Positions 57,870-64,000 of a DNA stretch of 64,000 nucleotides are shown here, in pieces. The notes beneath the pieces are model-generated. The model was not told the origin of the DNA. It saw only the letters and a list, made by a program, of their open reading frames with translations, and did no database searches. This stretch comes from Heterocephalus glaber (lineage: Eukaryota > Chordata > Mammalia > Rodentia > Bathyergidae). The position numbers were made by a program, and so were the translations under genes. Position 1 is the stretch's first letter. Each line of letters starts with the position of its first letter. The stretch lies in the NCBI RefSeq assembly GCF_000247695.1, contig NW_004624747.1, positions 6,533,461-6,597,460 on the forward strand, written 5' to 3'.

Positions 57870-58016
57870 ATTTGTTTTTTGAGACAAGGTCTCACTCTGT
57901 AATTCAGGCTCACTATGAACTCACTATGTAGCCCAGGCGGGGCTCAACTCATGGTGATCCTCCTGCCTCAGCCTCCTGAGTGCTGGGATCACAGGTGTGC
58001 CCCACCACACCAAGCT
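57870..58016 (-). repeat. B1 element, reverse orientation
   Basis: 'tttttgagacaaggtctcac', 'cactatgtagcccaggcggg' and 'tgagtgctgggatcacaggt'. The internal B1 duplication is visible. Confidence 0.82.
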
Positions 58017-58489
58017 ACAGTACCTCTTTTGAAACATCAAATTCTTGCCCAAAATGTTTGGGTGCCACCAGCATATTTCTGGAGCCCCATCAGTGCGCAG
58101 GGCCTAGTATTACACATTTCAGCTAGGGTGCCCCTTAGGAGCCAGGATCACTGTTTCTGCCCTGAAGATGGGGAAACCGAGGCCTGAGAAGCAGAGACCT
58201 GAGAGAGATCCAATGCAGCCTTCCAGAGACAGGAGATCCACCTCCAAGCCCAGGATATTGTGCAGGACCGATATTGCCAAGTGACTCAAGGTAAGCGGGA
58301 ACACTTGTCTCCTGAGGGCTTTGGGAAGAGAGCTCACCTAGGGGAGGCTGCCTCTGAAGCAAGGCAGCCCAGGACTAGGAGAGAGGCGATGGGAGTGACC
58401 GGAAGCCTGACAAGGACAGAGGAAAATAGGCAGGGGGTCACCCACACTTGCTGGGCTTTGCAATCCCTGGGAAGGGGCTTTTACCGCAC

Positions 58490-59125
58490 GGCCTGGTCAC
58501 ACCCCTTGCCTAAAACACTTTCCTGGTTTCCTGTTGTTAAAGTCATGACCATGCCACCAGGCCCTGCCACCTCCCAGTCTTACACTTACCTCTTTCACTC
58601 ACCCTCTTCTTCACCTTCCTCGGTCCCTCAGGGGAAGTGAGTTCACACCTCAGGGCCTCAGCACATGCTGTTCCACACCCTGAGCCTTCCACCTTCTGAC
58701 CTGCCACCCAGACCTCAAAGTCCAGCCTAAGTCTTGCCCCTATAGGGAAGCCCTCCCTGACCTTTCTCCACCTATATCCTCAGCTCCTGTGAGGCTAGCA
58801 GCATCACATATAGCTCTGTGTAGCACTCGTTAAGGTGTGCATTTTTTAAATTGGGCATGGTGCCACACATCTGTATTCCCAGCACGCGGGAGACTGAGAC
58901 CAAGACAGGAGGATTGCCTCAAGCTCAAGGCCTGAACTGCAGAGCAAGACCTTGTTTCAACACCCTCCCCTCCAAAAAAAGAAGTGTGCATTTTGTGGGT
59001 TGTCTCCCCAGCCAGACTGTAAATTCCAAGAGGATGTACACCGTGGTCTGGCTCCTCTTTGTCTCTCTGGTGTGTGGTTAGTGCCACAAAATGTAGTAGG
59101 TGCTGAAGAAACCCAGATGTGGCCA
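58490..59125 (+). repeat. L2 fragment split by a B1 insertion
   Basis: 'cctcagggcctcagcacatg', 'gggaagccctccctgacctt' and, after the insertion, 'ccagactgtaaattccaaga' and 'gtagtaggtgctgaagaaac' form an L2 3' end in order. A B1-like SINE occupies about 58850-58978, with near-duplicates of gtgtgcatttt on both sides. Confidence 0.78.
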
Positions 59126-59129
59126 TCTA

Positions 59130-59390
59130 CAGAAGCCTCTGGAAAGATGAGCCTGGCTCCAGCCTTCAGGAAGGAGATGCATCCCTGTCCCACATCTGGC
59201 ACACCTGGACCAAGCCTTCCAGAAGCACAGAGCTACTGACTGCTGGGTGAATCACCCGCTCCCACAGCCATTTCCATGAGTGCTCCTGGTTCCTTTTCCA
59301 AAGAAATCTGATTTCTGCCGTGCTCAATGCACTGCACCATGTGATTCCAATTCTGGGCAGCCTCGATTTGAAAGACGCTGACTTTTTCCT
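59130..59390. other. No gene seen
   Basis: Unique sequence without supported features. Confidence 0.5.
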
Positions 59391-59655
59391 TTATGATAAC
59401 TTCTTTTAAAAAACAAATTCAAAATCTGCTTTTTCACCCATTGCAGATTGCAACACTTTCCTGGAAAACAAACAGAAAAAGAAAAAGCCAAAGCAGTTTT
59501 CCTGTTTCCTTTAAAAAATTCATTTCGGAACAAATTCCACATGCAAGGCACAGACTGGTCACAGGAGGAGCCTGGTCTTCTACTGAAGGGGACGACCCTC
59601 TATTTTGTAAAAACAAAAGACAGATCACAGTGGCTTTTCAGTCCCTCATTTAACC
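59391..59655. other. AT-rich non-repetitive block upstream of OSM
   Basis: Not matching any repeat family I recognise. It contains TTCCTGGAA (59458-59466), a perfect STAT-type palindrome, and several GGAA/TTCC motifs. It might be a conserved enhancer; this is only inference. Confidence 0.3.
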
Positions 59656-59659
59656 TATA

Positions 59660-60720
59660 AATTGGGCAGGAGCCAGGGGTGAATCAGCAAGAGAAGGCTT
59701 ATGGTCGAGTGAGTTTACATGATTACTTTATCCCAGCCAGTACTGGAAGGGTGAGCAAGCGTGCACACACACACACCCATACATGAACCAACACTCTGCG
59801 TGCAAGGGACTGGAAGACCCACTTGGCAGATGCCTGTTTTTCACCCCAGTGAGATGCCCATGGCCCCAGTGCCTCAGGAGGTGGCACCCAACCCACCCTG
59901 GCTTTAGCAGTACTCCGGGGTCTGCAATGCACCTATTCATCCTGAGCAGGACCAATCAGAACCCTTCCCTGGGACTGACATCACACACAGGAAGCACACC
60001 TCTGCCACATGGCTAGGGTTCAGATTCCTGATACCACAAAGCGACCCTCACAGGAAACCAACCTTCCCTGGCCCCACAGCGCCAGAGTGAGGTTCTGGAG
60101 AGAGGGTCAGGAGGCAGCCAACACAGCCAGGGAGGCCAAGCCATCTCCCTGACCCCTGTCCCTGTTGAAGCTAGGGTCAATCCGCAGTGTGTGCCTGCAC
60201 AGGGCAAGAGTTAGCCTCCTCTTTGCTGGCTGAGTTGGTTTTCTGGCACTCGAAGCTAGGGGCCCTTCCTCCTGCACAAGCCTGAGGAGGTTGGGGGGGG
60301 GGAGGAGGGAGGAGGCGGGCTGAGCAGGAACCTTCTCTTGATGCCAGCCACCTGGGCACAACAGTGCAGCTGAGGTCTGAGCTCTGCTCCACAGAGAGGC
60401 AGCTAGAGAAGGGTGGTGGGAACAGACCGGATCCCCACAGGGTTAGGACAGAGGCGGGACTCACTCCCAGGACTGCCAATCACTGCCCCAAGGAAACGAT
60501 GTGGAGCATGTGCTGGGGAAAGAGTTGCTTTCTTCCCCTTCTTGTTCTTGGGGAGACCATGAGCAATCCCTGGCCATTTAGCTTGCTACCAAAATGAGAA
60601 ATCCTTCGATTCCAAGGAGAGAGAAAGTCCTAAACGTGTGCTGTCTCCAAGGACCTACTGGTGGCCGAGCAATAGGTGGTGGGTATGATCTGCTGGAAAC
60701 AAGTCATCCTCTCCATAGAA
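59660..60720. other. No gene seen
   Basis: Unique sequence with a G-run near 60293-60303. No supported feature. Confidence 0.5.
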
Positions 60721-60724
60721 TGAG

Positions 60725-61305
60725 CCTGGAAGAACGGAGAAATTATATGGCATTATTCAAATGCTGGGTGTCTCCACAGCCTATAAAGCAGAGCTTAACA
60801 GCAAAAAGGTACAAACAGCCCAAATGTCCTTTAAAAGATAATGAATCAGGGCCGGGGATTTAGCTCAGTGGTGCTGTCACGTGCCATGCAAGCTCAAGGT
60901 CCCGAGTTCCATCCCTGGTCCCCCCGCCCCCCAAAAAAGATAATGAATCAACAAAATGTGATCTACACATACAATGGAGTATTATTCAGCCATGAGAAGG
61001 AATGACATGCTACAATGTAGACAAACCTCAAAAACATTAAGTAAAAGAAGCTGGATGCAAAAAGTCACATATCGTATGATTTGTGTATTTGAAATACCCA
61101 GAAGAGGTAAATCCATAGAGATAGAACCCAGGTGGATGGCGGCCAGAGACTGGGGGAAGGAGGACTAGGTAGTGACTGCTTAATGGGCACAGGGTCTCCT
61201 TTGGGGGCAATAAAATGCCATGGAACTAGATAGAATTGGTGTTGTACAACATTGTGAATGTGTTGAAAGCCACTGAATTATTCACTGTAAAATGGTTAAT
61301 TTCCC
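60725..61305 (+). repeat. L1 3'-end fragment split by an ID-like SINE
   Basis: 'aatggagtattattcagcca' and 'gatgcaaaaagtcacatatc' identify the L1 3' end. An ID-like SINE (60849-60934) interrupts it, flanked by an exact 16-bp duplication aaaagataatgaatca at 60833-60848 and 60935-60950. Confidence 0.85.
60849..60934 (+). repeat. Young ID-like SINE with 16-bp target duplication
   Basis: 'gggccggggatttagctcag' head, 'gagttccatccctggtc' B box, then a C-rich run and A-tail. It has the longest exact target duplication found in the window. Confidence 0.9.
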
Positions 61306-61307
61306 CT

Positions 61308-61496
61308 TCAGTACTGGAGATTAAATCTAGAGCTTTCACACGACACCACATCTCCAGCTCTCTTTAAAATTTTTTTTTTAATTTGAGACAAGTTCTCACT
61401 AAGTTGCCAAGTTTCCCAGGCTATACTCAAACTTGTGATCCTCCTGCCTCAGCCTCCAAGAACAGCGGGATTACAAACATGTACCACCTGGCTGGC
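61308..61496 (-). repeat. B1-ID composite SINE, reverse orientation
   Basis: Reverse ID ('cagtactggagattaaatct') then reverse B1 ('ttgagacaagttctcactaa', 'ccaagaacagcgggattaca'). It sits inside L1-type sequence, which resumes at about 61497. Confidence 0.78.
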
Positions 61497-61579
61497 CTAA
61501 AATGGGTAATTTTGTAGTATATGTGAATTGCTTCTGAATTAAAAAAGAAATTTAAAGGTAGCGCTTAAAAATATAGCAA

Positions 61580-61665
61580 GGGTTAGAGGTGTAACTCGGT
61601 GGTCGAGCACTTTCCTAGCATGGGCAAGGTCCTGGGTTCAATCCCCAGCACTACAAAAATAAAAC
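61580..61665 (+). repeat. ID SINE
   Basis: 'gggttagaggtgtaactcgg' to 'gttcaatccccagcactac' and an A-rich tail. Confidence 0.85.
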
Positions 61666-61669
61666 AAAA

Positions 61670-62540
61670 CCAACAACAAAATCAGCAACCCCAGGACAAG
61701 TAGGGGGACCAGAAGGCAGAAAGTCAGGCTGCAGAGGGCAAGAGCGAGTCAGAGGCCCCCTGACCTTCTGTCGAGCTGCCCCATGACTGCTGGTCCACAG
61801 GCGCTGCTTTGCAGACTGAGAAAAGGCCAATTTAGTTTCAAATGCCAGGCTGCCGGGGTCCAGGACAGGGCATGAGGGCAACCTGCAGGGGGCGCTCTCG
61901 GCTGTGGGAGAGAGGCAAACTGGGAGGTCTCCAAGGCTGATGCTTGAGCAAAAGGCCGTCATTAGGGAGGGAGGGGACACTTACAGGGTTGTACTGGGAA
62001 AATTTTGCCTTGGCAGCCAGATGAAAAGGGAAATAGAGGCAAGGAGAGCAACAGGGAGGTGAGGCCAGCAACACAGGTGAGAACAACCCTAGGCCGAATG
62101 GGAGCTCTGGAAAGGGTGGGGTGCCCAGCTTGGTGGGAGCATGGGGCTGGGGCTGGGGAGGAGCTTCCTGGGCTCCGGGCAGGGAACCTGAGCTGCACAG
62201 TGGGCAGAGGACAGGGGCAGGCTTGATTGGGTCTGCAGACAGGAGAGGGGCAGGGAAGTGGGCAGAGGGAGGAGGGAGGCTGGCCAGGCTGAGGCCAGTG
62301 AGAGAGGGCAGAGGAGAGGAACGGGGGCAGAGGTACCAGCCAGCCTCCACTATCTGGGTGAGCATAGGAGAGCAGGGCCTTCTGATGGCCAGTACAGCAG
62401 TGCCCGTCTTCCATTAGGGCGAGGCAGGGAGGACGGAGGGGATGGGAGTTCAGGAGAGAGAAGTGGACAGGAGGGACACACGGGAAACTGTAAACATGAA
62501 AGATACTGATACATGCCTGCACACTCACTCTCACTAATAT
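61670..62540. other. No gene seen; GC-rich with one CTCF-like motif
   Basis: Overlapping open frames on both strands are purine-rich or proline-rich artefacts. See the motif at 61882. Confidence 0.5.
61882..61897 (+). promoter_or_regulatory. CTCF-type motif
   Basis: CCTGCAGGGGGCGCTC keeps the AGGGGGCGC core of CTCF sites. It lies about 11 kb upstream of OSM. Confidence 0.5.
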
Positions 62541-62548
62541 AAAAACCA

Positions 62549-62755
62549 GCCCTGACTAGGTGTCGTGGAGCACACCTGTAATCCCAGCTACTTCGATGGC
62601 TGAGGCAGGAGGATTGCAAGTTCAAGGCCAGCCTGGGCAACTTAGCAAGACTCCATCTCAAAATAAATAGGGCTGGGGGTGTAGCTCAGAGGTAGAGCCC
62701 TTGCCTAGCATGTGTGAGGCCCTGGGTTCCATCTCTAGTACCACAAAAACAACAC
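62549..62755 (+). repeat. B1-ID composite SINE
   Basis: 'cacacctgtaatcccagcta', 'ggccagcctgggcaacttag', 'gggctgggggtgtagctcag' and 'gttccatctctagtaccac' make a nearly intact dimer. Confidence 0.88.
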
Positions 62756-62830
62756 AAAATAAAAATGCCCCAGCCACATACAAACACAGGCATATGGACA
62801 CATAGCGCTTCATGCTAACATGTGCATGCG

Positions 62831-62834
<4 letters not shown>

Positions 62835-62866
<32 letters not shown>
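62835..62866 (+). repeat. (CA)n microsatellite
   Basis: About sixteen CA units. Confidence 0.95.
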
Positions 62867-62868
<2 letters not shown>

Positions 62869-63077
62869 TGCAGACACAATGCAGAGATGGAGCCCCCAGA
62901 GCTGACATTCATGCATCACAGATGCACTATAGCCATAGACATCCAGATGTCACCGCAGAGGTCCAAGTAATGGCTACATGGGGACACCCTGTCCCTTCTA
63001 CACACATGTAGGTTGTCACATACATACACACACTCTACTGTTAAAACAGGCTCATATTTTTCTTTTTTTAGTGCTTT

Positions 63078-63211
63078 TTAAAAGAGACAGGGTCTTGCCC
63101 TGTTGTCCAGGTTGGCTTTGAATTCCTGGCCTCAAGTGATCCTCCCACTTCAGCCTCCCTGTGCCTAGGACTGCAGGTGAAACTACAGGGTGTGCACCAC
63201 TGTGCCTGGCT
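63078..63211 (-). repeat. B1-type SINE, reverse orientation
   Basis: 'aaaagagacagggtcttgcc' to 'gtgtgcaccactgtgcctgg', with the reverse A-tail on its left. Confidence 0.8.
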
Positions 63212-63309
63212 TACACAGGCTCATGTGTGGTGACACTCACTGCAAGCATAAGTCTGCTCACACACACCCATGCAGCAAACACACTTAGAGCAGATGCACT
63301 CACGCGCGT

Positions 63310-63331
63310 GCCCACACACACACACACACAC
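63310..63331 (+). repeat. Short (CA)n microsatellite
   Basis: Roughly ten CA units. Confidence 0.9.
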
Positions 63332-63334
63332 AAA

Positions 63335-64000
63335 TAGAGGCCATGCACACACCCAGGCAGCACATAGCCGTAGGACACCACAACTGACCCCATGGGAGGA
63401 AACTCTGGGCACCTCCGTAAGAGGCAGCATTGGCTCGGGAGCCCCAGCCTAGGGGCCTGCTGGCCTAGGGAAAGTGACACACAAACCAAGGCCGTTGCCC
63501 AACACACCCACCCTGCCTAGCCCAAGGTCAGGGAGGAGCCAGGGCAGGGCCTCACGTGCCTGCCCTGCATCCGTTGCCACCAGCAGCAGATACCCGGCCA
63601 CCTACGCAGACAGCTGGGGCTGCTTGCAAAACCTTCCCCATCCCTCAGGGTTCAGCTAAAGTGTCTCTTTCCCCCCAGGGAAAGTCCCCTGGCTTCTGCA
63701 GACATATGTAACCTTTTAGAATTCTGGTTCTATAGCACCTGGGCAAGTCACTTCACCTCTCTGCCTTTCATTCTTACCTGTGTGAAATGAGAATAACAAA
63801 AGCCTGCGTGAATATATATAGATATAGATGGCATAGATATATTGATCAAAATATACAGTGAATGTTTAAATTTTTAAAAATCCATTACAATAAAAGACAC
63901 CTTGTCATTAATCCCCCTCAAAATCCTCCCCCTCACTTCAAACACTCTGATCCCATCAATCTTGCCCTTTTCTGAAGCAATTCTGGAAGACCTTTATGAA
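63335..64000. other. Window end, no gene seen
   Basis: A MIR/L2-like patch lies near 63640-63800 ('gggcaagtcacttcacctct'). The next mammalian neighbour upstream of OSM (CASTOR1) is not recognisable here. Confidence 0.5.

Noticed and set aside
58230..58305. Possible exon ending 'gactcaag' before 'gtaagcggg' upstream of OSM
   Set aside because: A good donor-like sequence alone. I saw no matching acceptor, conserved protein or second exon.
1..64000. CRISPR array, operon, phage or bacterial system
   Set aside because: The sequence is plainly mammalian: spliced cytokine genes, SINEs and L1/L2/MIR repeats. The tandem repeats are microsatellites without spacers.

Overview
The window is mammalian nuclear DNA, from a rodent or close relative. 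It carries two complete three-exon cytokine genes, LIF and OSM, in the head-to-tail order known from other mammals. Both are read from the minus strand. The reasons for calling a rodent are 7SL-derived B1 elements (several with the internal B1 duplication), composite B1-plus-ID dimers, and many tRNA-derived ID-like SINEs, over a background of ancient MIR, L2, L1 and hAT fragments. The mix of B1, B1-ID dimers and a separate ID-like family would suit a squirrel-, beaver- or kangaroo-rat-type lineage, but I cannot fix the species by eye.

Layout. From 1 to about 25.4 kb the DNA is gene-free and repeat-rich, lying downstream of LIF. From about 25.4 to 31.6 kb is LIF: coding exons 31508-31526, 29683-29855 and 28521-28931 (200 aa), a 3'UTR of about 3.1 kb with AU-rich elements and an AATAAA signal, a TATA promoter and a CpG island. 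From about 31.7 to 47.2 kb is the LIF-OSM intergenic region. It holds few SINEs, a CTG/TG microsatellite, a long CA repeat, and a CpG-rich patch ending in a strong CTCF-type motif. From about 47.2 to 51.2 kb is OSM: coding exons 51098-51131, 49338-49486 and 48243-48788 (242 aa), an AU-rich 3'UTR, a TATA-like box, a CCAAT box, a G-run tract and a perfect STAT-type palindrome. From 51.3 to 64 kb is the region upstream of OSM, rich in SINEs nested in L1 and L2 fragments. No exon of another gene was recognised there.

How the genes relate. LIF and OSM are both secreted four-helix cytokines of the IL-6 family that signal through gp130-containing receptors. They share intron phases (phase 1, then phase 0) and unstable-mRNA 3'UTRs, as expected for an ancient tandem duplication.

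I found no convincing unknown genetic system. The most useful observations are the extra cysteines in OSM, an in-frame Met at the start of LIF exon 2, a short hAT-like element with exact 8-bp target duplications inside LIF intron 2, candidate CTCF sites around the two genes, and a strand-biased set of ID-like SINE insertions, several with intact target-site duplications. All exon calls come from reading splice signals and conserved protein sequence by eye.
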